Assembly: GCA_937991945.1 (NCBI GenBank) | Contig: CALKLO010000053.1 | Span: forward strand, 1 to 52,759 | Direction: 5' to 3' | Source: an uncultured Granulosicoccus sp. | GTDB taxonomy: Bacteria > Pseudomonadota > Gammaproteobacteria > Granulosicoccales > Granulosicoccaceae | DNA: 52,759 bases | Shown here: in pieces, positions 34,851 through 43,832 of the stretch | How the letters are laid out: each line of letters opens with the position of its first letter | Position numbering within the stretch: position 1 is the stretch's first letter | Notes under the pieces: generated by a model | The model's database searches: none | What the model was told of the DNA's origin: nothing | The model's input: only the letters and a program-made list of their open reading frames with translations | Program-made: the position numbers and the translations under genes

Positions 34851-36167
34851 CTACACAGAGCTACGGCGATAGAGGCCGTCAAGCCAAACTGCCAACACCA
34901 ATACGATACCGACAACAACATTTTGAAACGGAGCATCGACACCCAATAGGACCATGCCACTTTGCAGCGATTGCATGACAACCGCACCTATCATGGCACC
35001 CACGATAGTGCCAATACCGCCACCTAGTGAGGTACCACCAATAACCGCTGCGGCAATGACAAGAAGCTCATCTAAGGTACCTTGAGCATTAGTCGATGCA
35101 TTTAGACGAGCCGTTGAAATGGCCCCTGCAATGGCGCACAAAATACCCATAAGAATGAATATTTTCATGGTTACCCAGCGCGTATTGATACCGGCTAATT
35201 CTGCGGCTTCCGGATTACCACCCATGGCGAAAACGTAACGTCCAAATCGAGTGCGTGTCGCAATAAACGTCATAACAATACCCACACATATTGCAATCAA
35301 TACGGGGATAGCAATTCCGTGAGCGATAAATAAACCACCTTCAGGCACTTCCATGTTGTTGGCCGCTGCATAGCGTTTAACAATGCCTTTGGGCCATGGG
35401 TAACTATTGGCAACAGCTACCGCTGTGAGCACAGCACCACAACCGACCGTGACCAGCGTGAACTCTGCCCATAAAGGGCGCAATGGAAAGTTAAACCGTT
35501 TGCGATTGCGCCTGCCTGTAAAGATCATCGCTAAAATCCCGACGCAGGCAATGGCCCCAACCACCCAACTCCAATAAGCACCTATAGCCCCGTATGGGCC
35601 ACCGCCCATCAGTCGAAACGTTGTATCCATAGGCGCCACTGTTTGCCCTGACGTGACCCACCAGGCCGCGCCTCGCCAAATCAGTAATCCGCCTAGGGTG
35701 ACAATGAAAGCAGGCACGCTTAAGTACGCAATTACGTACCCGTGTATTGCACCAATAAAGGCTCCCACAACAATGCCAACGCATAGAGTAATGAACCAGG
35801 TGACTGGACTACCTAAACCGAGTAGATCAGGCAGCAACGTTGTTTGTGTGACACCCATAATCATGGCTACAAAACCTAATATGGACCCAACAGATAAATC
35901 AATATGCCGAGTGACGATGATCAACACCATCCCCGTTGACATAATGGCCACACTGGATGTCTGAACAGACAAATTCCATAAGTTTCGAGGCGTTAAAAAT
36001 CGCCCATCTGAAAATAGATGGAACGCTATCCAGATGAGTAACAAGGCCCCCAACATGCCTAGCATCCGAGTATCAACCTCGGTAGCACGAACGAAGCGGG
36101 TTATCGCTGATTCTTCACTTTGGCGCGCGCCCTGAGGCTGCGTTGTGACAGTACTGTTTTCAGTCAT
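34851..36167 (-). CDS. xylH: D-xylose ABC transporter permease
   Basis: A 438-residue permease, long like XylH, with about ten or more hydrophobic segments. IIVTRHIDLSVGSILGFVAM and AVIGGTSLGGGIGTIVGAMI are the family signatures. The frame is open from 36233, but the ATG at 36167 starts the normal cytoplasmic N-terminus (MTENSTVTTQ); the upstream part overlaps the terminator after xylF. Stop and next start are 12 bases apart. Confidence 0.9.
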   Translation of the reverse strand: MTENSTVTTQPQGARQSEESAITRFVRATEVDTRMLGMLGALLLIWIAFHLFSDGRFLTPRNLWNLSVQTSSVAIMSTGMVLIIVTRHIDLSVGSILGFVAMIMGVTQTTLLPDLLGLGSPVTWFITLCVGIVVGAFIGAIHGYVIAYLSVPAFIVTLGGLLIWRGAAWWVTSGQTVAPMDTTFRLMGGGPYGAIGAYWSWVVGAIACVGILAMIFTGRRNRKRFNFPLRPLWAEFTLVTVGCGAVLTAVAVANSYPWPKGIVKRYAAANNMEVPEGGLFIAHGIAIPVLIAICVGIVMTFIATRTRFGRYVFAMGGNPEAAELAGINTRWVTMKIFILMGILCAIAGAISTARLNASTNAQGTLDELLVIAAAVIGGTSLGGGIGTIVGAMIGAVVMQSLQSGMVLLGVDAPFQNVVVGIVLVLAVWLDGLYRRSSV

Positions 36168-36189
36168 TTGCTTATCTACTAACCGACGG

Positions 36190-36248
36190 TCAACACAAAA
36201 AAAAGATAAAAAAAGGGCAGCAACACGGGCCACGTGTCACCGCCCTTT
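36190..36248 (-). terminator. Strong hairpin plus T-tract between xylF and xylH
   Basis: On the minus strand AAAGGGC pairs with GCCCTTT (outer arms 36242-36248 and 36212-36218), with inner CGTGT/ACACG-type pairing, then T7 and, after ATC, T8. It has all parts of an intrinsic terminator about 50 bases after the xylF stop, so downstream genes depend on read-through. Confidence 0.85.
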
Positions 36249-36298
36249 CATATATAGACCGGACTACCCTAGCGGGTTTTCCGGCAACTTCTTACCCA

Positions 36299-37336
36299 TT
36301 ACTTACAAGCAGCAACCGAGTCAGCTGCGCCTTCACATACCTTGTCTTTAGCAATCCAACCGGCATCAATAACATCACCTAGGTTGTCAGCAGTAACAGG
36401 TACTGGAGCTAGAAAAACAGCATTCATTTCAGCACCATTAGGACCACCAGACCATTTAACCGCACCTGGGATATCAGACATAGCTTTTCCATCAGCAAGC
36501 ATTGTTGCGATTTGTGCAGCATTTTTGCCTAAGTCACGAGCGTCTTTCCAAACAGATACAGTTTGAGTACCACGAGCAACACGGTTCAGTGCAGCGTGAT
36601 CACCATCTTGACCTGAAACAGGTACAGAACCGTCAAGACCTTGAGCGGCAAGAGCGGCGATTACACCACCAGCAGTTCCATCGTTAGAAGCAACAACCGC
36701 ATCAACGTTGTTGTCGTTAGCTGTCAAGATTTGCTCCATGTTGCGTTGAGCATTCTCTGGCTTCCAACCATCTGTGTAAGCTTCGCCTACGTTTTTGATC
36801 TTGCCAGCATCCATCGCCTCTTTAAGTACTTCCATCTGTCCACCGAACAAGAAGTCAGCGTTTGGATCAGACGAAGAACCTTTAATAAACGCGTAGTTTC
36901 CTTCTGGCATTGCAGCAAGAACTGCACGTGCTTGCATACGGCCAACTTCAGCGTTGTCAAAAGTGATGTAGAAAGCATCTGGGTTTTCAATTAGGCGGTC
37001 ATAACCGACTACTGGAATTCCTTCTGCTGTAGCTTGCTCAACTGCTGGTCCAATGGCACCAGAGTCTTGAGCGAGAAGGATAAGAGCGTCAGCGCCTTGA
37101 GCAATCAGTGCCTCAACATCTGTCAACTGCTTAGATGCAGAAGATTGAGCATCAGCTGAGATGTATGTATCGCCAGCAGCTTCAATGGCCGCTTTCATAG
37201 CAGCTTCATCAGTTTTCCAACGTTCTTCTTGGAAGTTGGACCAAGAGACACCGATGGTCTTTCCTTCGGCCATAACAGGGCCGGCAAAAGATGCCGATAC
37301 TGCAGCAGCCACTAAAAGGACTCCAAATTTATTCAT
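36299..37336 (-). CDS. xylF: D-xylose-binding periplasmic protein
   Basis: A 345-residue binding protein with signal peptide (ending AGPVMA-E). The segments [40 protein letters not shown] and [14 protein letters not shown] are the XylF pattern, including the residues that cradle the sugar ring. GGAG lies 5 bases before the ATG. Codon use is strongly biased, as in other highly made binding proteins. The gene heads the xylose operon and shares its promoter region with the ROK regulator. Confidence 0.93.
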   Translation of the reverse strand: MNKFGVLLVAAAVSASFAGPVMAEGKTIGVSWSNFQEERWKTDEAAMKAAIEAAGDTYISADAQSSASKQLTDVEALIAQGADALILLAQDSGAIGPAVEQATAEGIPVVGYDRLIENPDAFYITFDNAEVGRMQARAVLAAMPEGNYAFIKGSSSDPNADFLFGGQMEVLKEAMDAGKIKNVGEAYTDGWKPENAQRNMEQILTANDNNVDAVVASNDGTAGGVIAALAAQGLDGSVPVSGQDGDHAALNRVARGTQTVSVWKDARDLGKNAAQIATMLADGKAMSDIPGAVKWSGGPNGAEMNAVFLAPVPVTADNLGDVIDAGWIAKDKVCEGAADSVAACK

Positions 37337-37431
37337 ACTAACTCCAAGTTGTTGATCCGCATCGACGAGATGTACCCTCGTTTATGACGCAGAAGTTTCG
37401 ATAGCCGCCGGTTAGCGACAGGCGTGATTTA

Positions 37432-37453
37432 TTTATTTCACGACTGGAATAAA
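37432..37453. promoter_or_regulatory. Probable ROK (XylR-type) operator between xylF and the regulator
   Basis: A 22-base imperfect palindrome, TTTATTTCACG followed by ACTGGAATAAA, with half-site TTTATTyCA. It is 95 bases from the xylF start and 73 from the ROK start, suited to regulate both. No matching full site was noticed elsewhere. Confidence 0.65.
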
Positions 37454-37526
37454 TAGTGACTTCTGAATCGAAATGTGTCAAGTTGTTTTTCCCTTACATC
37501 ACATCAGTCATACGAATACGACATCA

Positions 37527-38759
37527 ATGAGCGGTTCCCCGATAAGACGAAGCGATGATTTACGCGGCGAAAACCGCAAACGCATACTGGAGACACTGCG
37601 CTCACAAGGGGCCTGTACGCCCGCTTCTCTGCGTGATATCACAGGTCTAAGCGCCGCCTCAGTCTCGACACTGTCCTCGCAATTAATCGATCAAGGTATT
37701 TTGCGGAGCGAAAAAGACCCCGAATCGGCCCGCAAAACTGGACGCGGGCGACCCAAAACGCGGCTTTCCTTAAACTCGGAGGCAGGTTTTACCATCACCG
37801 TTAACATCACCATTGATCACATAGAATTTCAGCGGGTCAATTACAGCGGTGAAGTTTGTCAGTCTCGTGGCGTAACCTTAGATTCCCGAGCCTTAAGCAC
37901 TGAGCAACTTTTCTCTACCGTTATTGAAACCATTGATTCGATATGTTCTGACGAGCAGAAAAAACGGCTTTTTCACATAGCCGTAGCGTTTCAAGGCGTA
38001 ACCGAGCACGCAACCGGCACCCTACTTTGGTCACCCATTTTGCAATTGCAAAACGTACCCTTAGGTCAATCACTGGAGCAACGCTACGGTGTCCGTGTCA
38101 GCGTTGAAAACGACTGCCAGTTAATGACGGAGGCCTTAAGTGCCAAAAACCAAGACACACTAGGGCAATCTTTTGCCACCGTACTTTTTTCTGACGGCAT
38201 CGGTTTGGGTATCTCCTTAGGTGGCCGTCCATTTTCAGGCATTCGTTCGTCGGCACTCGAATTGGGGCATATGAAATTTGAAAGGAACGGTGCGCTGTGT
38301 CGCTGCGGCAAGTTAGGCTGTATTGAAGCCTACGCTGCCAACTACGGTATTGAGCGAATGGCTCAAGGCGATTCCATCTCTGATGTACCAATGGGGCGCG
38401 TCTCTGCACAGGCATTAGAAGCATTGGTTGAACGAGCGTTGGCGGGTGATACACCGGCAGTTCAAGCTTTTGCTATAGCCGGTGCTGCAGTGGCTGAGGG
38501 ACTGGTTAATCTGTTTACGTTGCTCGACCCCATGCCCGTTGCGTTAATTGGCCATGATGACCGAGCGTTCGATTTGATGCGGGGCGGTATCGACTCTGTG
38601 TTTAAACAAAGCCTAGACGATGAAATTAGCGCTTCTCGTCCGCTCCACTATTTTAATAACGAAGATGAACTTCTCGAATTCGGATTGATTCAAAGTAGCC
38701 TACGCAACCTTGATTTACTGTTCTCCGACCCAGGAGTGGACATAGAAGCTGCCTCATGA
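37527..38759 (+). CDS. xylR: ROK-family transcriptional regulator, XylR type
   Basis: A 410-residue ROK protein. The N-terminal winged helix-turn-helix (NRKRILETLRSQGACTPASL, then TGLSAASVSTLSSQL) is followed by the sugar-kinase-like domain with ENDCQLMTEAL, DGIGLGISLGG, ELGHM and the zinc motif CRCGKLGCIEAYA. Such regulators sense xylose directly. The ATG at 37527 puts the HTH about 15 residues in; an upstream ATG at 37473 lacks support. It probably represses xylF and its own operon via 37432-37453. Its stop overlaps the di-heme gene start by 4 bases. Confidence 0.87.
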   Translation: MSGSPIRRSDDLRGENRKRILETLRSQGACTPASLRDITGLSAASVSTLSSQLIDQGILRSEKDPESARKTGRGRPKTRLSLNSEAGFTITVNITIDHIEFQRVNYSGEVCQSRGVTLDSRALSTEQLFSTVIETIDSICSDEQKKRLFHIAVAFQGVTEHATGTLLWSPILQLQNVPLGQSLEQRYGVRVSVENDCQLMTEALSAKNQDTLGQSFATVLFSDGIGLGISLGGRPFSGIRSSALELGHMKFERNGALCRCGKLGCIEAYAANYGIERMAQGDSISDVPMGRVSAQALEALVERALAGDTPAVQAFAIAGAAVAEGLVNLFTLLDPMPVALIGHDDRAFDLMRGGIDSVFKQSLDDEISASRPLHYFNNEDELLEFGLIQSSLRNLDLLFSDPGVDIEAAS

Positions 38760-40177
38760 TTACAACCAATGTACCTACCCAGCTTGGGTTGCTTCTGTGC
38801 TGTTTGCTCAGCACCACGCTTAGCGCCAGCGAAGACCCCTGGTCTGAAAAAGCTATAAAAAATTCTGTTAATGCTTCCGACTATCAAGGCACTCTGGAGC
38901 GGAATCAACTCCTAGAACTAATAGAAGCTGGCAATCAATTGTTCAGTGCACGGTTTACTACGGATGATGGTGTCGGTCGTCCTATGGCCACGCAAGCCAT
39001 CATTCCCACCAAACGTAAACGACCACCGCGCAACGAATTTTCACGCACGGCAGGATTAGATGCGAACGCTTGCTCGAGCTGTCACAACGTCCCAATTATT
39101 GGCGGTGCGGGTGACTTTTCCGTTAACGTGTTTGTCTCCGAAGGTTTTCAGCACTCTGACTTCGATACAACCGATCCGCAGTTTTCCAACGAAAGAAACA
39201 CCAATCACTTATTTGGGTCTGGCGTTGTAGAATTACTCGCAAGAGAAATGAGTGTGACGCTCATGCAGCAACGCACACAGGCGTTGGCAGACGCTAAGAA
39301 TCAAAACAAACCAGTCATTCAAGCCTTAAATGCCAAGGGTGTTGATTTCGGATCCATCACTGCTCACCCCGATGGTCGTATCGATACCGCAAACATCAGC
39401 GGTGTGGACAATGATCTTGTTATCCGCCCGTTCAGTCATAAAGGTGTCATGACATCGCTACGACAGTTCACGGTTAATGCACTGAACCATCACCACGGCA
39501 TGCAAGCTACAGAACGTTTCGGCACACGCTGGACCGACACAGATGACTACGACGAAGACGGCATAGCGCAAGAGATCAGCGCCGGTGATGTCTCGGCCCT
39601 TGTGGCATGGCAAGCAAGCCTTGCCCCTCCATTAGCGCAAGCCCCAACGGATACACGTTGGCTAGAAGCGGCTAAACAAGGTCAACAACAGTTCGACTCT
39701 ATAGGGTGTGCCGATTGTCACCGGACTTACCTCCCCCTAAGCGATTTAGCCTTTTCAGACCCAGGCCCTATGGATGCAGCAGGTACCCTACGCTATGGCG
39801 AGACCCCCAACACCGTCTATGACTTGAGCCTCCTTGCATGGGCAGAGACGTTGGAGAAAGACACCAACGGGGACTATAAAATCCCGTTGTTTGGCGATCT
39901 TAAACGTCACGTCATTGCTGATCAACAAGTCGCAGCACTGGGCAATGAATTGTTATCGCAACGCTTTGTAGAGCGCAATGTGTTTATGACAACCGAGCTT
40001 TGGGGAGTCGGTTCTACCGCCCCCTATGGTCACCGAGGAGATATGACAACCCTTCGAGAAGTTATCAATGCACACGGCGGTGATGCAAGAGACTCAAGAG
40101 ATGCATGGAAAGCATTGCCAAAAGATGCGCAAAACAATCTTATTGCTTGGCTCAAAACACTCATTATCAAGCTATGA
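38756..40177 (+). CDS. Di-heme oxidoreductase (DUF1111, di-heme thiol oxidoreductase family)
   Basis: A 473-residue exported cytochrome c with signal peptide (about 1-24) and two heme-binding motifs, CSSCH (106-110) and CADCH (318-322). The spacing and the blocks RTAGLDANACSSCH, LFGSGVVELLA, RPFSHKG and TTELWGVGSTAPYGHRGDM are those of the DHOR/DUF1111 family, relatives of bacterial cytochrome c peroxidases. Electron partners and substrate are unknown. Members are also found in iron-regulated loci with imelysin proteins; none is present here. It is coupled by ATGA overlaps to both the ROK regulator and the CRTAC1 gene. Confidence 0.85.
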   Translation: MITTNVPTQLGLLLCCLLSTTLSASEDPWSEKAIKNSVNASDYQGTLERNQLLELIEAGNQLFSARFTTDDGVGRPMATQAIIPTKRKRPPRNEFSRTAGLDANACSSCHNVPIIGGAGDFSVNVFVSEGFQHSDFDTTDPQFSNERNTNHLFGSGVVELLAREMSVTLMQQRTQALADAKNQNKPVIQALNAKGVDFGSITAHPDGRIDTANISGVDNDLVIRPFSHKGVMTSLRQFTVNALNHHHGMQATERFGTRWTDTDDYDEDGIAQEISAGDVSALVAWQASLAPPLAQAPTDTRWLEAAKQGQQQFDSIGCADCHRTYLPLSDLAFSDPGPMDAAGTLRYGETPNTVYDLSLLAWAETLEKDTNGDYKIPLFGDLKRHVIADQQVAALGNELLSQRFVERNVFMTTELWGVGSTAPYGHRGDMTTLREVINAHGGDARDSRDAWKALPKDAQNNLIAWLKTLIIKL

Positions 40178-41859
40178 AATTGCTTAATCGTAAATTAGTG
40201 GGGCTACTGTTACCGTTTTTCGCCGTCAGCATAGTCAACGCTGACACCCACAGTGAGACTGGCAATTACAAAGGCGATGTACCCTCGCTACATGAGCAAG
40301 CCATGGAAGCAGGCATCGTTCACCAATACGACGGGCCCTGGGAATACTTTGTAGGCGGTGGCGTCAGTGCATTTGATTGCAATCAAGATCGAATGCCAGA
40401 CTTGTATTTTTCAGGGGGTGACAATGCAGCCGGTCTCTACATCAACGAAAGTTTACCAGGTGGCGAGCTACGCTTTAATAAAGATACAACCTCAGCGCTA
40501 TCCATAAAAAACGTCATCGGTAGCTATCCCATTGATATAGACAATGATGGCTACTTAGATCTAGCCGTACTTCGCGTAGGCGAAAACTACTTATACAAAG
40601 GTGGCCCTAACTGCGAATTTACGCGCGCCAATTCGCGTTGGAATTTCAGCGGAGGCAGCCACTGGAGTACAGCCTTTAGTGCAACATTTGAAACCGACAA
40701 CGATTTCCCGACACTGGCTATTGGAAACTACGTCGATCGTACAGCGCCTGGCTCGCCGTGGGGAACCTGTCAGGATAACGAGTTGCACCGACCCAATGCT
40801 ATCGGTGAGACACCAGACTTCAGCGAACCACTGCCGTTGTCACCCGGTTATTGCGCGCTTTCTATCGTCTTTACCGACTGGAATAAATCGGGTGTCGATG
40901 CACTTCGCGTCACCAATGATCGCCACTACTATCGAGGTGGACAAGAACAACTTTGGCGACTAAACAGTGGCCGATACCCAAGGCTGTACTCGGCATCTGA
41001 AGGATGGGAGCCGTTAGTTATTTGGGGCATGGGCATCGCTGAAGCTGATTTGAACGCTGACGGATATCCCGAATACGCACTAACGTCCATGGGTGATACC
41101 AAGCTACAAATACTTGACCTTGAGCAAGCCATTGACGAGAACAGGCCGCATTACGAGGACATGGCTTGGACACGCGGCGCCACCGCACATCGCCCCTATA
41201 CCGGTAACGATCTAAAACCGAGTACAGGCTGGCATGCACAGTTTGAAGACATCAATAATGACAGTCATCTGGATTTGTTCATCACCAAAGGCAATGTTGA
41301 ACGCATGACCGATTTTGCCCAGTTTGACCCCGATAATTTACTCATGGGATCAGCCAGTGGTCAGTTCAGCGAACAAGGTTCCGCTGCTGGCCTGGCGTTG
41401 GATACGCGTGGACGCGGTGCCAGCGTCATGGACCTAAACGCCGATGGCCTCCTCGATGTCGTTGTCGTTAACCGAGCTGACAACGTTAGCGTTTTTCGCA
41501 ATCAAGGCATGAATAGCGAACACGGTCCCAGACAAGGCGGTAATTGGCTTAAAATCGAATTGCAACAAAAAGGCGGTAACAGGCACGCCGTGGGTTCAAA
41601 GCTTTCAATTAAGACAGGCAACACAGTGCAAAGCCGTGTTACGCGTGTTGGCGCTGGACATGCGTCAGGCAGCGCAGGATTCATTCACGTAGGCCTGGGT
41701 GTCGCTGAAAGAGCAACCGTACGTGTGCAATGGCCAGATGGTGAATGGAGCGCACCGTACAAGCTCTTTGCTAATCATCACGTAGTCATAGAACGAGACA
41801 ACGACACCGTTAGTCAATGGTTCCCAACAACTACTTCATTACAGACAAATTCGGAATAA
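40174..41859 (+). CDS. CRTAC1-type FG-GAP/VCBS repeat protein with ASPIC/UnbV domain
   Basis: A 561-residue exported protein (signal about 1-23, ending VNADT). Calcium-binding type repeats are spaced through it: FDCNQDRMPDLYFSGG, IDIDNDGYLDLAVL, ADLNADGYPEYALTS, EDINNDSHLDLFITKG, MDLNADGLLDVVVVN, forming a beta-propeller. The end (GNWLKIELQQKGGNRHAVGS, then RVQWPDGEWS) is the ASPIC/UnbV domain. The ATG overlaps the di-heme stop by 4 bases. A role as outer surface or periplasmic binding partner of the di-heme protein is inferred from the coupling. Confidence 0.86.
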   Translation: MKLLNRKLVGLLLPFFAVSIVNADTHSETGNYKGDVPSLHEQAMEAGIVHQYDGPWEYFVGGGVSAFDCNQDRMPDLYFSGGDNAAGLYINESLPGGELRFNKDTTSALSIKNVIGSYPIDIDNDGYLDLAVLRVGENYLYKGGPNCEFTRANSRWNFSGGSHWSTAFSATFETDNDFPTLAIGNYVDRTAPGSPWGTCQDNELHRPNAIGETPDFSEPLPLSPGYCALSIVFTDWNKSGVDALRVTNDRHYYRGGQEQLWRLNSGRYPRLYSASEGWEPLVIWGMGIAEADLNADGYPEYALTSMGDTKLQILDLEQAIDENRPHYEDMAWTRGATAHRPYTGNDLKPSTGWHAQFEDINNDSHLDLFITKGNVERMTDFAQFDPDNLLMGSASGQFSEQGSAAGLALDTRGRGASVMDLNADGLLDVVVVNRADNVSVFRNQGMNSEHGPRQGGNWLKIELQQKGGNRHAVGSKLSIKTGNTVQSRVTRVGAGHASGSAGFIHVGLGVAERATVRVQWPDGEWSAPYKLFANHHVVIERDNDTVSQWFPTTTSLQTNSE

Positions 41860-41865
41860 CGCATC

Positions 41866-43314
41866 ATGTACTTGGGAATTGACTTAGGCACCTCTAGTGT
41901 CAAAACCGTTCTAATGGATGAACAGCAAAACATTGTTGTTAGTCATTCAGCACCACTAACAGTCAGTCGTTTACACGATGGTTGGTCAGAACAAAACCCC
42001 AGTGATTGGATCAAGGCTATTGAGAATACCCTTGATGCTGTTAAGCACAGTCACGCAAAAGAGCTTGCAGCTACTCGTGGCATTGGACTGTCAGGTCACA
42101 TGCACGGTGCAACCCTTATCGATGACCAAGACAACGTCATACGTCCTTGCATGCTGTGGAACGACACACGAAGCCATGAGCAGGCCCATCGATTAGACAC
42201 ACCGCAGTCGCGTAAAATTGCTGGCAATATTTTGTTTCCAGGATTCACCGCACCCAAAGTTGCCTGGGTGGCGGAACATGAGCCTGAAGCATTTGCTCGC
42301 ATAGCCAAAGTGCTGCTCCCTAAAGACTATGCGCGACTATGGCTAACCGGAGAACACGCTGCTGACATGTCAGATGCTGCGGGCACTGGTTGGTTAGATG
42401 TGGGAGAACGGTGTTGGTCCACTGAACTACTCAGCGCAACGGGCTTGCAAGACTCTCAAATGCCTCGTCTAGTGGAAGGCACTGAATCCTCGGGCACACT
42501 GAGACAAGCTCTGGCAACACGCTACGGCATGAGCCCAGACGCCATCGTCGCTGGTGGTGCTGGCGACAACGCTGCCAGCGCCTGTGGCATGGGAACCGTC
42601 GCTGCTGGCAGTGCGTTTCTATCGTTAGGAACATCAGGTGTCTTATTCGCAGCCAACGATAGCTATCAACCCAATGCCGAAAGCGCGGTGCATGCTTTTT
42701 GTCATGCGATACCCGAAACGTGGCACCAAATGGGCGTCATCTTAGCGGCGACCGATGCGCTTAATTGGCTAGCACAGATCGTCAATTCATCGCCTGCCGA
42801 ATTAGCGAAGTCGGTTGAATCTCATGCAGCTACTCCCATCGATCTCATTTTTCTACCGTATTTGGGGGGTGAAAGAACGCCCATAAACGATGCCAACGCA
42901 CGCGGCGTTTTTGTAGGTTTGAAACACACCACCAACACAGCCGATATGGTTAGAGCTGTTATGCAAGGCGTTAGTTTTGCTTTTCGAGATAGCCAACTTG
43001 CACTTCAGTCCGCCGGTACTCAACTCACTCGCGCCACCGCCATTGGAGGCGGTGCAAAATCAGATTACTGGCTGCAAGTCATTTCCAACACACTGTGCCT
43101 GCCGTTAGATCTACCGGCTGACGGCGACTATGGCGCAAGTCTGGGTGCGGCCCGTTTAGGGCTGATAGCCGCAGAAAAGGCAGATCCTTTGGCGGTATGT
43201 ACCACGCCCGATACTCGTAAAACAATAGAACCCGACAAAACCCACGGACATTTCGTTGAATTACACGAGCGTTACCGAGCAACGTATCAATCGCTGGCGC
43301 CGTTAATGCGCTAG
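41866..43314 (+). CDS. xylB: Xylulokinase
   Basis: A 482-residue FGGY-family kinase: MYLGIDLGTSSVKTVLMD, IGLSGHMHGATLID, DYARLWLTGEHAADMSDAAG, LGTSGVLFAAN and IGGGAKSDYWLQVISN, with catalytic Asp in VAGGAGDNAASACG. It phosphorylates D-xylulose, the product of XylA. It starts 6 bases after the CRTAC1 stop, so it is the last gene of the ROK operon. It is split from xylA, which is on the opposite arm of the divergent regulon. Confidence 0.93.
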   Translation: MYLGIDLGTSSVKTVLMDEQQNIVVSHSAPLTVSRLHDGWSEQNPSDWIKAIENTLDAVKHSHAKELAATRGIGLSGHMHGATLIDDQDNVIRPCMLWNDTRSHEQAHRLDTPQSRKIAGNILFPGFTAPKVAWVAEHEPEAFARIAKVLLPKDYARLWLTGEHAADMSDAAGTGWLDVGERCWSTELLSATGLQDSQMPRLVEGTESSGTLRQALATRYGMSPDAIVAGGAGDNAASACGMGTVAAGSAFLSLGTSGVLFAANDSYQPNAESAVHAFCHAIPETWHQMGVILAATDALNWLAQIVNSSPAELAKSVESHAATPIDLIFLPYLGGERTPINDANARGVFVGLKHTTNTADMVRAVMQGVSFAFRDSQLALQSAGTQLTRATAIGGGAKSDYWLQVISNTLCLPLDLPADGDYGASLGAARLGLIAAEKADPLAVCTTPDTRKTIEPDKTHGHFVELHERYRATYQSLAPLMR

Positions 43315-43318
43315 TGCC

Positions 43319-43828
43319 CTACTGAGCGTTAACTATAGACTCGAGCATGGAGCGTTCAATTTTGCCTGCTCGAGTGCCTGCCAGTTGGCCATCGGGCGAA
43401 AACAGTAGATAGGTAGGCGTTGCCCTGAAAGGTTTGTCAGTTAATTCTTTAAACTGGCGATGAAAAACATCAGTAAAAACCACTAAGTTGGGATAACTAG
43501 GCTGGTGATGGTCGACTAGCTCTTGTATGCCTTCTTGGTTTTCCATTCCGTCCAGAGCGATGCCTACGACTTTTGCATTACTGGTGTGATGGCTCTGATG
43601 AAACGCTTCTATCATCGGTTTTTGTTCTTCGCACGGGATGCAGTCAGTCGACCAGAACATCACTAAGGTCCAAGTGCCATCACCGACGTAGTCGAGTAAG
43701 TTTACTCGGCTTTTATCCAGTGCTTGCAACTGAAACGCATGAGCCGCCCCCATACTCAAACACAAAGCGATGGTTGTTCCGATGATTGCTTGCTTTACCC
43801 GTTGTCGAGTAATCAGAACAAAGCTCAT
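43319..43828 (-). CDS. TlpA-like exported thioredoxin-fold protein
   Basis: A 169-residue protein with signal peptide (about 1-31, ending GAAHA-F) and a redoxin/TlpA fold; the active site is WSTDCIPCEEQKP (CxxC = CIPC). The cis-Pro is in FRATPTYLLF. It should act in the periplasm as a reductant or disulfide exchanger. It lies 4 bases after the stop of the OmpA-like lipoprotein gene, so they form one operon; the lipoproteins in this block carry a conserved Cys pair that could be its target. The stop is 4 bases from the convergent xylB stop. Confidence 0.83.
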   Translation of the reverse strand: MSFVLITRQRVKQAIIGTTIALCLSMGAAHAFQLQALDKSRVNLLDYVGDGTWTLVMFWSTDCIPCEEQKPMIEAFHQSHHTSNAKVVGIALDGMENQEGIQELVDHHQPSYPNLVVFTDVFHRQFKELTDKPFRATPTYLLFSPDGQLAGTRAGKIERSMLESIVNAQ

Positions 43829-43832
43829 AATG

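Noticed and set aside
36168-36233. Upstream start of xylH
   Set aside because: It falls in the terminator leader; the added residues are not typical for the permease.
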